Below are positions 34,359 to 43,143 of a stretch of 63,802 nt of DNA, piece by piece. Numbering within the stretch: position 1 is the first letter of the stretch; each line of letters opens with the position of its first letter. The position numbers and the translations under genes were made by a program. Source of the stretch: Paenibacillus sp. Root444D2 (GTDB taxonomy: Bacteria; Bacillota; Bacilli; Paenibacillales; NBRC-103111). The notes under the pieces are model-generated. The model was given only the letters and a program-made list of their open reading frames with translations, ran no database searches and was not told where the DNA came from. The stretch covers positions 366,719-430,520 of the forward strand of contig NZ_LMEO01000023.1 of assembly GCF_001426375.1 (NCBI RefSeq). The letters are read 5' to 3'.

Positions 34359-34667
34359 TTATCGGTTCTGACTCGGCCGCTTATCGATTTCTTGTGTGAC
34401 GATAAAGGCTAGCTCCTCGTTGCCGAATAGAGACAGTACGCCTAGTACAGTGTCATCAGGGACTTCACCGGCTTCTTCTTTGGTTACCGTTAAATCAAGG
34501 GCTTGCTGCAGAGCTTCGTTATTAGGTTGGTCTGGGTATGCGCTATGATAAAGCGCAGCAGGATCCAAATCATGGTTGATACACCATTGTGCAAAAACGA
34601 GGATCATCATATGCTCTTCACGTTTGTAATTCTCGATCATTTGCTCTTCTAATTGTTTATTATTCAT
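34359..34667 (-). CDS. Conserved hypothetical protein
   Basis: 102 aa, acidic, mostly helical by composition, without signal peptide or membrane segment. Residues 18-28 (HMMILVFAQWC) and 73-90 look like a folded hydrophobic core. AAGGAGATG lies upstream of the ATG, supporting translation. It is convergent with the LLM gene (8-nt gap) and divergent from the IF-3-like gene. I do not recognise the family. Confidence 0.65.
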   Translation of the reverse strand: MNNKQLEEQMIENYKREEHMMILVFAQWCINHDLDPAALYHSAYPDQPNNEALQQALDLTVTKEEAGEVPDDTVLGVLSLFGNEELAFIVTQEIDKRPSQNR

Positions 34668-34743
34668 AATTGGTTAGACATCTCCTTAAACAACCTCTTC
34701 CTGTTGATGGGTTCATTATAGCGAAAGATTAGGTGTAATCACA

Positions 34744-35229
34744 ATGATTAAGAATGAGAAAATTAAAGCATCCGAGGTCCATGTTACGGGACTGCTTGGC
34801 GAAGATCTAGGCGTTATGTCCACGAAGGAAGCACTGCTGCTAGCGAAGCAGCTGAAAGTGGATTTAATCTGCACCTCGCTCATGAGCAGTCCACCTCCCT
34901 GTAAGCTCATTGGCGCTGGGCAAGCGAAGCAGGAAGCACTGCAGGAAAAGCAGCAAGCCCGCAAACGGGAGCAAGCACCGAAAGTCAAGGAGCTCCGCTT
35001 AACGCCTCACATCGAAGATCATGACCTAGAGACGAAGAGGCTGCAAGCAGAGCGCATTCTTCAGGGCGGTGACGCTGTGCTGCTGGTCGTGAAGATTTCA
35101 GGCAAAGAAGGCGCGAAGGCCAAAGAATTGCTTGAGACGCTAACTAAAGATTTGAGTTCACATGGACGTAAGCACACAGGCATACAGCTTAGCGGTAAGC
35201 AAGCGGCTGTGCAATTGGATCCCTTATAA
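34744..35229 (+). CDS. Divergent translation initiation factor IF-3 paralogue
   Basis: 161 aa. The N-terminal IF-3 domain is clear: IKNEKIKASEVHVTGLLGED, then LGVMSTKEALLLAKQLKVDL and PPPCKLI, where canonical IF-3 has PPVCKI. A charged linker (KQQARKREQAPKVKELRL) leads to TPHIEDHDLETKRLQAERIL, the start of the C-terminal domain. The rest is degenerate: the usual RFRGRE motif is replaced by VVKISGKEG and the end is short. Standard infC lies beside rpmI and rplT; here the gene is alone with its own terminator. It may be a specialised ribosome-binding factor rather than the housekeeping IF-3. Confidence 0.8.
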   Translation: MIKNEKIKASEVHVTGLLGEDLGVMSTKEALLLAKQLKVDLICTSLMSSPPPCKLIGAGQAKQEALQEKQQARKREQAPKVKELRLTPHIEDHDLETKRLQAERILQGGDAVLLVVKISGKEGAKAKELLETLTKDLSSHGRKHTGIQLSGKQAAVQLDPL

Positions 35230-35276
35230 AAAAAGCATGGACTACTCGGGATAGACCGAGCAGTTCATGCTTTTTT
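35228..35276. terminator. Bidirectional terminator
   Basis: AAAAAAAGCATGGACTACTCGG pairs with CCGAGCAGTTCATGCTTTTTT, about 17 bp with two mismatches and a GATAGA loop. It serves the IF-3-like gene (+) and the C39-like gene (-). Confidence 0.9.
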
Positions 35277-35343
35277 ACCACATAAGCAGGTTTCCCAAGG
35301 CGGACTATGTATAAATGCCACACAAAGCAAGAAAGGCCTATTG

Positions 35344-36120
35344 TTAGTTAACTGTAATCGCTTGAGACCCCATCTGCTCCCAGACTGTTTTGAAATCAGA
35401 TATTGCATAGGATTCCTGTTTTCCGGTCATAGGATCGTTCATATAGGCGTAATCATCGTCCCAGCCTGTTAAGAGTAAGGCATGCTCAGGTTGATACCAC
35501 TCGACTAGCTGTCCCTCTTCATCCTGCCATTCCATCTCCAGATAAGGTGTATCCATATGTTCGGTTGCCCAGATCATGGCTGGTTTTCCTTGGACAATAG
35601 TCGTGAGCAAGTCTTCAAAGGCTATGCCTGACAAATCCTTAACTCGACCGGGTAACCATTGATCCAGCATGTCCGCGATTGGCTTATGATAAATACCATA
35701 ACCTACCTCATAAGGGTTACCTACAAATACATCTTTGGGATTACTGCCAATAAATGCTCCGTCGTCATTCACATAGGGCAATTCGCCTAAGGGAAGTGCA
35801 GCAGCGACTTCCTCTTTGGATACTGGGACTCCGGCCCAGTTTAGCAGCATCGTGGCAACGACGGCTTCACATCCGTTCGGCAGCTCGGGCAGCTGCGATA
35901 GGGCAGGAATATTTTGCAATTGAAAATGATCCTTCTTATTGGGTTTGACGGATGGTGCAGGAGTAGGTATTGAAATTGATATTGGTTGTTCTGTACCAGC
36001 TAGATGTGGTTTAGTGATGGATATAGGTAAACCCTGCACCAAGGCAGGAGATGTAGGCATAGCGATTGCTAAACAAAAGATGCCGAATAACACTAAAAAA
36101 CAACAAGTTACTTTCTTCAT
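35344..36120 (-). CDS. Exported C39-like cysteine peptidase
   Basis: 258 aa. An N-terminal hydrophobic segment (residues 4-22, VTCCFLVLFGIFCLAIAMP) is a signal peptide or anchor; residues 30-65 are a Pro/Ser/Thr linker. The peptidase_C39_2 domain follows, with catalytic Cys in LPNGCEAVVATMLLNW (about residue 84), His in QPEHALLLTGWDDDYA (about 214) and Asp/Asn in MNDPMTG. Related proteins cleave peptides or act on the cell wall. No ABC transporter is linked, so this is not a bacteriocin-exporter protease. Confidence 0.85.
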   Translation of the reverse strand: MKKVTCCFLVLFGIFCLAIAMPTSPALVQGLPISITKPHLAGTEQPISISIPTPAPSVKPNKKDHFQLQNIPALSQLPELPNGCEAVVATMLLNWAGVPVSKEEVAAALPLGELPYVNDDGAFIGSNPKDVFVGNPYEVGYGIYHKPIADMLDQWLPGRVKDLSGIAFEDLLTTIVQGKPAMIWATEHMDTPYLEMEWQDEEGQLVEWYQPEHALLLTGWDDDYAYMNDPMTGKQESYAISDFKTVWEQMGSQAITVN

Positions 36121-36385
36121 TTCCCACGTCCTATCTGGGTTATCTTCTCATTACAACATGGGAAAATAGAAAAATCAAATAAAGGGACCGACTATCTATT
36201 TCTTCAAAATGAAATGATCAAACCAATGCACATACAATGACAACTCTGCCGCATAGTCTAGGAGAGCGGATTATTGCCAAGGGTATTAATCAAAAGATGC
36301 GTGGCGTACGGGATCGTGAGGTATAAGCTCATAGAATAGGGTAAAATGGGAGCAACGACTCGTTCAATGGATATAGGGGAGACAT

Positions 36386-36892
36386 ATGAATAAACACGAA
36401 GATCAGAAAAAGGCGATGGAACAAACCGCAATTGATATCTTTCTGGATTTATATAATGTGAATAATGAGGTTCACCTGCGTATGGTTCAGCAGCAAGAGA
36501 AGCCGGACGCGCTGCTTGAGGATGCCGGAAATAATCGAGTAGGGTTAGAAGTCACCCATTTGTTCTACGATACCGAGGAAGCACGGCTTATGCTGTCGCG
36601 TTCCGAGCTGACTAAGCCTAGTGCCGAAGGAATAGATACGTTTATTCAGGTCATTAATGATCGCATTCAAAGCAATGAACATAAATTAAAAGATTACTCA
36701 CAGGATTATCCCTGCATGCTGCTTATTCGCAATCTATCCTTTTTGTTTGGGATGTCCGATATACTTGGTCGGAAGCGTAATCTGGTACTGCCTCATGGCC
36801 ATTTCACCCAGGTCTGGCTCCTGTCTAGAGATTTTACACCAGACTGGTTATTAATTAACTTGAACGAAGTTGGTCGCGGAGGTATGAAATGA
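36386..36892 (+). CDS. Hypothetical protein, possible restriction-endonuclease-like fold
   Basis: 168 aa, soluble. PDALLEDAGNNRVGLEVTHL (about residues 41-60) has the spacing of a PD-(D/E)-X-x core, but the expected Lys is absent, so nuclease activity is doubtful. The stop overlaps the start of the M48 protease gene (ATGA), so the two are translationally coupled. I do not recognise a family. Confidence 0.6.
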   Translation: MNKHEDQKKAMEQTAIDIFLDLYNVNNEVHLRMVQQQEKPDALLEDAGNNRVGLEVTHLFYDTEEARLMLSRSELTKPSAEGIDTFIQVINDRIQSNEHKLKDYSQDYPCMLLIRNLSFLFGMSDILGRKRNLVLPHGHFTQVWLLSRDFTPDWLLINLNEVGRGGMK

Positions 36893-38139
36893 AGCGTTTC
36901 TACATAGGACTTGTCGTAGCTTTTGGTGTATATGCGTTAACCTTGATCGTATACTTCTTAAAAGGGGACTTGTTCCACATCCCATATGCACTAATTGGAA
37001 CCATTGCAGACCCGCATACATTCATGACGACACAAGAAATTACGAAGGCTGAGTCCTTGTCACGCATACGGTCGCTAGCTTATTTCCTAAGCTCTCCATT
37101 GCAAATGGGGGTCTTGCTGGCTCTGCTCGGTGCTGCGGTAAGGTTTCGCCGTTTAGCCGAAAAGTTATTCCGAGCTTCCTTTCTGCGGATGGTTACTTTC
37201 GTACTCTTCTTTACCTTGCTTATGGACGTGCTCTTCCTGCCGATTGATTATTTTCTGTTCAAAATCGATCAGGCTTATGGGTTATCGACGGAGACACTAG
37301 TCCTGTTCTGGAGTGATCATGGGAAAGATTTCCTCATCGACGTCTTGGGTACGATCGTTATCGTATGGATTTTCAGAGGGGTGCTAAAATGGCGTCCTGA
37401 CCGTTGGTGGCTCTGGTTCTGGCTGATATCTATTCCGCTTATTTTGTTCGTCACTTTCATTCAGCCCGTTGTGCTTGATCCGTTGTATCACGATTTTCAA
37501 CCGCTTCAAAATCAAGAGCTAAAGGCACAAATTCTCCAGCTTGCTGCGCAATCACAGATCCCTGCGGATCAAGTATATGAAGTCAATATGTCTGAGCGGA
37601 CTCATACAATTAATGCCTATGTGAATGGCATTGGAGGGAACGCGCGCATCGTCCTTTGGGATACGATACTGAAGAAGCTGCAGCCTGATGAGATTTTGAC
37701 CGTGATGGCTCATGAAATGGGACATTACGCCGAGCGGCATATCTATTTAGGGATTGCCTACGGGATCGTTCTGAGTTTTATCGGTTTCTGGCTTGCCTTT
37801 CATGCATATCGCTTGTTTATTCGGCGCTGGGGTTCAATTTGGGGAATACGAGGGGAAAATGATTTAGCTGCTCTGCCGATCTTGCTGCTTATTGTGACCA
37901 TCATGAGTTTCGCCTCGGCGCCAGCGCAAAATGCGTTCTCAAGAGTCATCGAGCATCGCGCCGATGCCTATGCGATGAAAATGACCGGAGACGGCAGCGC
38001 CGCGATACGCGCCTTTCAACACATTGCCAAAGAAAATCTCAGCCCCGTCACACAACCGAAGCTGGTTCAGTGGTTCCGCGGCTCGCATCCAACGATTTTG
38101 GAGCGGATTTTGTATTTTGAGCAGTTTGAGGCTAAATAA
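36889..38139 (+). CDS. Ste24/CAAX-type M48 zinc metalloprotease
   Basis: 416 aa integral membrane protease with about seven hydrophobic segments. The zinc motif MAHEMGHYAERH (HExxH, about residue 278) and the downstream EHRADAYAMKMTG (third ligand Glu, about 357) are intact, as is the preceding SERTHTINAYVNGIGG. In bacteria these proteins are probably membrane-protein quality-control proteases; no prenylated substrate is expected. It is coupled to the upstream hypothetical gene. Confidence 0.92.
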   Translation: MKRFYIGLVVAFGVYALTLIVYFLKGDLFHIPYALIGTIADPHTFMTTQEITKAESLSRIRSLAYFLSSPLQMGVLLALLGAAVRFRRLAEKLFRASFLRMVTFVLFFTLLMDVLFLPIDYFLFKIDQAYGLSTETLVLFWSDHGKDFLIDVLGTIVIVWIFRGVLKWRPDRWWLWFWLISIPLILFVTFIQPVVLDPLYHDFQPLQNQELKAQILQLAAQSQIPADQVYEVNMSERTHTINAYVNGIGGNARIVLWDTILKKLQPDEILTVMAHEMGHYAERHIYLGIAYGIVLSFIGFWLAFHAYRLFIRRWGSIWGIRGENDLAALPILLLIVTIMSFASAPAQNAFSRVIEHRADAYAMKMTGDGSAAIRAFQHIAKENLSPVTQPKLVQWFRGSHPTILERILYFEQFEAK

Positions 38140-38172
38140 GCTCAGTTTTGTCTTCTTCTCCTTTCTTATATG

Positions 38173-38227
38173 AAAAAAAGCACGGAAGGCAGCCAGAGTT
38201 TCTGGATACAGCTTCCGTGCTTTTTTT
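38173..38227. terminator. Terminator after the M48 protease gene
   Basis: AAAAAAAGCACGGAAG and the complementary CTTCCGTGCTTTTTTT form a long stem around a loop of about 24 nt. A/T tracts at both ends allow action in both directions. Confidence 0.9.
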
Positions 38228-38482
38228 CGTGAATTCTTTAAATTTGCTCTTTTCCTACTGATCTTCCTACTCTTGACTGGATATGTGTAATTTTGTGGAT
38301 ATGAATAAACATTCGATAAGCAACTATGTTTTCCTAGTATTTAGTGTACTGGGTTGCCCATCGCCATGCGGCGGCGCTATAAGCGCGTGCCCAGGATTCA
38401 CTCACATTATTGAAGAAATAAGAATTCGATTTTAGAGTCAATCAGCTTTCGTTAGGGCAAATGGGCTACAGTGGTTACCAAT

Positions 38483-38819
38483 GTTGTATTTCCTACAACA
38501 ATTCACACGACAAAAGGTTGAACAACTAATGGAAAAGGCGAGATTTAGGTAGCAATTGTTGCACTTTTTACAACATCATTCAACCGCGAACATGGATTCA
38601 TTCATTTAGCAACCTCAATTGATCATAGTTTACGATTGATCTCGATCTAAGACACCTCAATGAAGAGCAAGATTAGTTGAATGAATCGACGGTCTCTTTA
38701 CTACAACCATTTAGCTGTCTAATAGGCTATTTAGGTGCCTTTGGCTGGAATTATTGTACTTTTTATAACATTCGGTTGGAAAAGCCCATTAGCTTGCCTG
38801 AAGTTTAACAAAGTACAAC
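38483..38819. repeat. Dispersed intergenic hairpin repeat, copy C
   Basis: GTTGYA-N5-TACAAC hairpins at 38483 and 38558 match the flanks of copy B. Degenerate ones at 38753 (ATTGTA-N5-TATAAC) and 38803 (GTTTAA-N5-TACAAC) match the second half of copy A. Copy C therefore looks like a decayed composite of the parts seen in A and B. The spacer 38228-38878 has no convincing gene. Confidence 0.8.
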
Positions 38820-38878
38820 TTTACACGGATAAGCGAATTTTCAGCATTAGTGGGGGGTGGAACTATTACCACCGAATA

Positions 38879-40030
38879 CTATTCGTTTCTACGTGTCATT
38901 TGCTGCCATACGGAGCCTTCGGCGGCGTGCCCGCCTTCGATGCGCTCGAGTGCGATTTTCACCTGCATGCGCACTTCGAATTCGGGGTCATCTACTGCCT
39001 GATGCAGGGCATCGAGCACAGTGTTGTCTCCGACTTCGTACAAGAAGCGCGCCGCGCGCCAGCGGACTAGCTTGTTGCGGTCTTTGAGCGCCTTCGCCAT
39101 GGCCGGGATGGCGGCAGGGTCTCCGATGTCGGACAGCGTATCGCCTGCGGTCCGCCGAACGGAAGGTGTATCGTCCTCGAGGGCACGATACAGGAAGGGC
39201 AGTACCTCGGGTTCCTTGATATCCCCGAGGTAAACGGTCGCTAGTCGCCGAATCGACGTGTTCTCGTCCTGCAGGGCATGGACGAGAAGCGGCAGTGTCG
39301 TTAGCGACGGCTGGATCTTCTGAAGCGCGGCGTAGCGCAGCTTCCAGTCGCTGTGGCGCAGCTGCGCACTTGCTGCGCTAGCATCTTCAACCTCCGCGGA
39401 TTCCTCCGCGGGGGCTGTTTCTGAAGTCTCCCGCATCGCGAGGGAGACCAAGCTTTCGACGCGGGCGTCGTCGTAAGAAGCGTCCAGCTCCTGGACGACT
39501 TCGCCTGCGATGTCCCCGAGCTCGCCGTAGCGTACGCCGAGCTCCTCGAGCTTCCGCTCCTTAATCAGGTTCGGCGATGCCGTACCTGCGCGAACGGCCG
39601 CCTCAGTGAAACGCTGCGGCATTCCTACGCGCACTTCCTCTGCGCCAGCGCGTACCCTCACCTGGAGCGGGATGCCACGAAACATCTGCACGAGGACTTG
39701 TGCCTCACCGAATGCGGCTTCAGCCGTGGGCTGCTGCTGTTCCGGAGGCAGGCCTCCGTCGGCAGATGGCTGCGCTTCGCCAAAAATCTCACGAGCTCTG
39801 GCCAGAATAAACTGCCAGTCCCCCTTAGAGGTACGGTCTACGGCAATGAAGTCCGCTGCGTGGAATACGCTAATCACGCCTTGGACAGCTAACAATTGCC
39901 CAATGTTATCAGGTGCTTGCTTGCTGTTTTCTTTTGTATAGGTTTTTCGTACACCAGTAGGAAGCGACTGATCCATATTGAGCTTCATCGAATTCGGGCT
40001 AGGTGTAGGTTCGATAGATATAATTTTCAA
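38879..40030 (-). CDS. CvfC-like protein (NifU N-terminal domain plus HEAT repeats)
   Basis: 383 aa. KIISIEPTPSPNSMKLNMDQ at the start is the Nfu N-terminal fold common to the conserved virulence factor C family. The second half has HEAT-like repeats (RRLATVYLGDIKEPEVLPFL, VRRTAGDTLSDIGDPAAIPA, VRWRAARFLYEVGDNTVLDA). TTG at 40030 has AAAGGAG 8 nt upstream; the open frame extends 12 codons further without an RBS. CvfC was described in S. aureus as affecting virulence gene expression; biochemical function is unknown. The gene is GC-rich. Confidence 0.82.
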   Translation of the reverse strand: MKIISIEPTPSPNSMKLNMDQSLPTGVRKTYTKENSKQAPDNIGQLLAVQGVISVFHAADFIAVDRTSKGDWQFILARAREIFGEAQPSADGGLPPEQQQPTAEAAFGEAQVLVQMFRGIPLQVRVRAGAEEVRVGMPQRFTEAAVRAGTASPNLIKERKLEELGVRYGELGDIAGEVVQELDASYDDARVESLVSLAMRETSETAPAEESAEVEDASAASAQLRHSDWKLRYAALQKIQPSLTTLPLLVHALQDENTSIRRLATVYLGDIKEPEVLPFLYRALEDDTPSVRRTAGDTLSDIGDPAAIPAMAKALKDRNKLVRWRAARFLYEVGDNTVLDALHQAVDDPEFEVRMQVKIALERIEGGHAAEGSVWQQMTRRNE

Positions 40031-40121
40031 GTGGACAACTCCTTTTAAAAGGCATTGCAGCCGCATGTGAAAAGACCCGGACGAAGTTCCGTCCAGGCCT
40101 GTTATAGGCAGTTACTGCCGT

Positions 40122-40709
40122 TTAATCTAAATCAACTAAATTGCGATTTAAGTATTGATCCAACGTTTTCGTTAAATCAAACACGGTATGCGCTAAATCA
40201 ACATTTTCAAACACATGATCACATTGGTCACGGAAAGCTAATTCGTCTTCGTAATAAGAGAGATACTTCGAAATGACTTCTTCAGAGTCTCCGCTTTCTT
40301 TCATCCGTTGTTCAAGTTTATCCCGTCCGGCATGAATGAAGATAAGGACTACGTGATCTCCGTAAATCTTTTTGAGGGTTTCGGCGCCAAAGCGGTTCAA
40401 AATTAAATATATGCTTCCGCTAAGCTCAAACATGTGTTCAATATCTGCACTTTTGATGCCATACAAATGGTCATTAACTGTACTAACCTCAATGAATTCA
40501 CCGGCAGCTTGCGCTTTGACAAACTCGGCAGGAGAGATAAAGTGATAATCTTGACCATCTTCTTCGGTAGCTTTCGGAGGTCTGGTGGTGTAAGAGATGA
40601 CCTGCTTCATGCCGAGCGTAGAGCCTGACATTTCCGCGACCGTCTTACGACCAGCACCGTGAGGACCGGTGAATACAAAAATCATTTCCTTGTCCTTTAA
40701 TGCGTACAT
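40122..40709 (-). CDS. Guanylate-kinase-like P-loop protein
   Basis: 195 aa. P-loop TGPHGAGRKT (about residues 14-23), then ISYTTRPPKATEEDGQDYHF, the GMP-binding signature of guanylate kinases, and GEFIEVSTVNDHLYGI. The lid differs from housekeeping Gmk (Arg-Lys in place of the usual Lys-Gly/Thr after GxG), so activity may differ. It is a second, nonstandard Gmk-like gene rather than clearly the essential one. It ends 91 nt before the CvfC-like gene and runs in the same direction. Confidence 0.8.
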   Translation of the reverse strand: MYALKDKEMIFVFTGPHGAGRKTVAEMSGSTLGMKQVISYTTRPPKATEEDGQDYHFISPAEFVKAQAAGEFIEVSTVNDHLYGIKSADIEHMFELSGSIYLILNRFGAETLKKIYGDHVVLIFIHAGRDKLEQRMKESGDSEEVISKYLSYYEDELAFRDQCDHVFENVDLAHTVFDLTKTLDQYLNRNLVDLD

Positions 40710-40866
40710 GGAACATACCTCCTTAATGGGAATTGTGGGGGGTAAATCCTACGTGCGTGCAACGGTATGAAACGATTTTTGATGAGTAGGATCACTTGCA
40801 GCCGTATTTATATTTTACAACGTTCGCGTTATTCGGTAAAGCCTTGCGTAGAAAGCGCTTTTTTTC

Positions 40867-42906
40867 CTAGCGCTTTCCGCCGCGGCCGCCACCGCGTGGT
40901 GCACTGCCGCGGGATCCGCCTGATTGCCCGCCGCGAGGCGAGCTAGATCTGTCGCCACGCGGCGCTCCGCCGCGTGCTCCGAAGCTATCACCGCGAGGTG
41001 CGCTGCCGCGTGCTCCACGCTCGGCACTGTCGCCGCGTCCTCGTGCCTGGCCGCTGCGTTCGCCGCCAGCTTGCCCGCCGCGAGGCGCACTCGGTCTGTC
41101 GCCACGCGGCGCTCCGCCACGAGCTCCAAAGCCTTCGCCACGCGGTGCTCCGCCGCGAGCCCCAAAGCCCTCACCGCGCGGTGCCGCTGCACCGCGAGCT
41201 CCGCGCTCCGCACTGTCACCACGGCCTTTGCCGCCGCGAATCGTGCGTGATGCGCTTGCAGCGTCGTCACGCCCCGTGCCGGCATACTTGTTATATGGCG
41301 AGTAAGACTTATCGCCATGAGGAGCAGAACGTCTGCGCTCCGTACCTTCAGCGCGAGGCGCTCGTTCAGCTGCGTCTCCGCCACTCCATGATCTAGTGAC
41401 GCGTGCTTTAGCAGCATTCATGTTATCACCGCGACCTGGTCCTGCATTCGTTGCTGCTGGGCGTTCTTTATTCTCAGCGCGCCCCCATGTATTCGGATTG
41501 CGTTCCGAATTGACCTTCGCAGGACGTGGGCCAGTACGTGCACTTCCAGGTGCTGCCGAGCGCGAACCGAATTTATCGCCTCTAGAGGATGAACTTTTTG
41601 TTCCGTACTGAATGTTGTCTCGACCGCCACGGCTAGCTTCGCGAGCACCGGATCTTCCGCTGCGTCCGCTGCGCTGTTCCGTTGCGCCGTTTCTTTCATT
41701 ACGGCCCCCGCGTGATTGACCGCCGCTGCTTCTGCGTGCGGAACCTCTGCCATCCGTATCAACATACTCCTCAGAGTTGGAACGGACACGTCTTTGCTGT
41801 TGTTCCGGACTTCTCAAAGACATACGAATCCCTTTTTCGATTAATTCAATGGTAGGCATATCTCGCTGCGTAGCAAAAGTCACAGCCACACCCGATTCCC
41901 CAGCACGGCCCGTTCGGCCAATACGGTGAATGTAGCTTTCCGCATCTTGCGGGACATCATAATTGAAAATATGGGTGACCCCTTCAACATCTAAGCCGCG
42001 AGCTGCGATATCCGTTGCAACCAAAAGTTCGATTCGCCCGTCTCTGAAACGCTTCATGACTTGTTCGCGCTTCGCTTGTGACAAATCACCGTGGAGCTCA
42101 TCCGACATTAAGCCGATTTCCTGCAAAACCTCATTGAGCGCAATAGCCTTTGCTTTCGTACGACAGAAAATCATAGCTAGATATGGCTTATATTCTTTAA
42201 TGGCTGCTATCAAAGCATCTTGTTTGTCTCGATCTGTTGTTGGAACCAAGACTTGTTTAATTTCAGTTAAAGTCACTTGCTTACTTTGAATTTTAATTTC
42301 CTTAGCTTCTTTCATATAAGCTTTGGATAGGTTGACGACCTGCTCAGGCATAGTTGCAGAGAAGAGAAGCGTTTGACGATATGGAGATGTTTGGGCAATG
42401 ATATCCTTCACTTCATGAAGGAAACCCATGTGCAGCATTTGATCGGCTTCATCTAATACAAGTATTTTCAATTTATAGAAGTTGATAGAACCGCGGCGAA
42501 GGTGATCGAGCAATCTTCCCGGTGTTCCTACTACTATATGTATGTTACCTTGTAGCTTTCTAAGCTGCTTTTCTACATCTTGCCCGCCATATGCAGCCAG
42601 AACCTTTGCTCCTGTAACAGGGACAAGGTTTTTCAGCTCGTTGCTAATTTGAATAGCTAATTCACGTGTCGGTGTCAATATAAGTGCTTGGACATCTGGG
42701 CTTTCTACATCAATTGTTTCTAATATAGGAAGTACAAAGGCAAGGGTTTTACCAGTACCAGTTTGTGCCTGTGCGATAACATCTGTACCTTTTAATAAAA
42801 CAGGAATCGCTTCTTTTTGAATGGGTGTCGGTTCTACGACTCCTCCAGATTGTAAAACGTGAACAAGACTTTCTCTAATTCCTAATGAGGCAAATCCGTT
42901 TGACAT
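40867..42906 (-). CDS. DEAD-box RNA helicase (CshA-like) with long RGG tail
   Basis: 679 aa. The helicase core (about residues 1-370) has every landmark: Q motif region PTPIQKEAIP, AQAQTGTGKT (Walker A), VLDEADQML (DEAD), FSATMPEQV (SAT) and HRIGRTGRAG. Residues from about 385 are a low-complexity Arg/Gly/Ser tail of repeated APRG-GARGG blocks, unusually long; CshA of B. subtilis is about 494 aa. The tail probably binds RNA, perhaps driving phase separation. Such helicases act in cold shock, mRNA decay and ribosome assembly. Other-frame ORFs inside the tail are shadows. Confidence 0.92.
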   Translation of the reverse strand: MSNGFASLGIRESLVHVLQSGGVVEPTPIQKEAIPVLLKGTDVIAQAQTGTGKTLAFVLPILETIDVESPDVQALILTPTRELAIQISNELKNLVPVTGAKVLAAYGGQDVEKQLRKLQGNIHIVVGTPGRLLDHLRRGSINFYKLKILVLDEADQMLHMGFLHEVKDIIAQTSPYRQTLLFSATMPEQVVNLSKAYMKEAKEIKIQSKQVTLTEIKQVLVPTTDRDKQDALIAAIKEYKPYLAMIFCRTKAKAIALNEVLQEIGLMSDELHGDLSQAKREQVMKRFRDGRIELLVATDIAARGLDVEGVTHIFNYDVPQDAESYIHRIGRTGRAGESGVAVTFATQRDMPTIELIEKGIRMSLRSPEQQQRRVRSNSEEYVDTDGRGSARRSSGGQSRGGRNERNGATEQRSGRSGRSGAREASRGGRDNIQYGTKSSSSRGDKFGSRSAAPGSARTGPRPAKVNSERNPNTWGRAENKERPAATNAGPGRGDNMNAAKARVTRSWSGGDAAERAPRAEGTERRRSAPHGDKSYSPYNKYAGTGRDDAASASRTIRGGKGRGDSAERGARGAAAPRGEGFGARGGAPRGEGFGARGGAPRGDRPSAPRGGQAGGERSGQARGRGDSAERGARGSAPRGDSFGARGGAPRGDRSSSPRGGQSGGSRGSAPRGGGRGGKR

Positions 42907-42948
42907 GGTAAATTGGCCAGCTCCCTTTTTCTTGCTTAATATAGGGAT

Positions 42949-43005
42949 CTTTGGTCATAACCAAAGTCTCTCCTATTTAAGGGACTTTGGTCTATAACCA
43001 AAGTC
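42949..43005 (-). promoter_or_regulatory. Twin hairpins in the helicase leader
   Basis: Two near-identical hairpins lie in the 5-prime leader: GACTTTGGT-N5-ACCAAAGTC (42983-43005, 9-bp stem) and CTTTGGT-N4-ACCAAAG (42949-42966), each preceded on the coding strand by GGAGAGA. Both read about 43-100 nt upstream of the helicase start. They could be RNA elements for temperature or self-regulation, or a small tandem duplication. Confidence 0.6.
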
Positions 43006-43143
43006 TCTCCTTGTTAAAGACGATTCCCTCATTGTACAGGAATGCCGGACAAATGAAAACAGGAGCCGACCAACAAGCAGTAATTACTTCTTTATATAGA
43101 AGGAATTTTCGTAAATTCATGTAGTTTGCTTTTACTTCTACGA

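Noticed and set aside
40815..41417. 200-aa minus frame and several plus frames in the helicase tail
   Set aside because: They are other-frame readings of the GC-rich RGG repeats; composition is Ala/Arg/His-biased without any domain.
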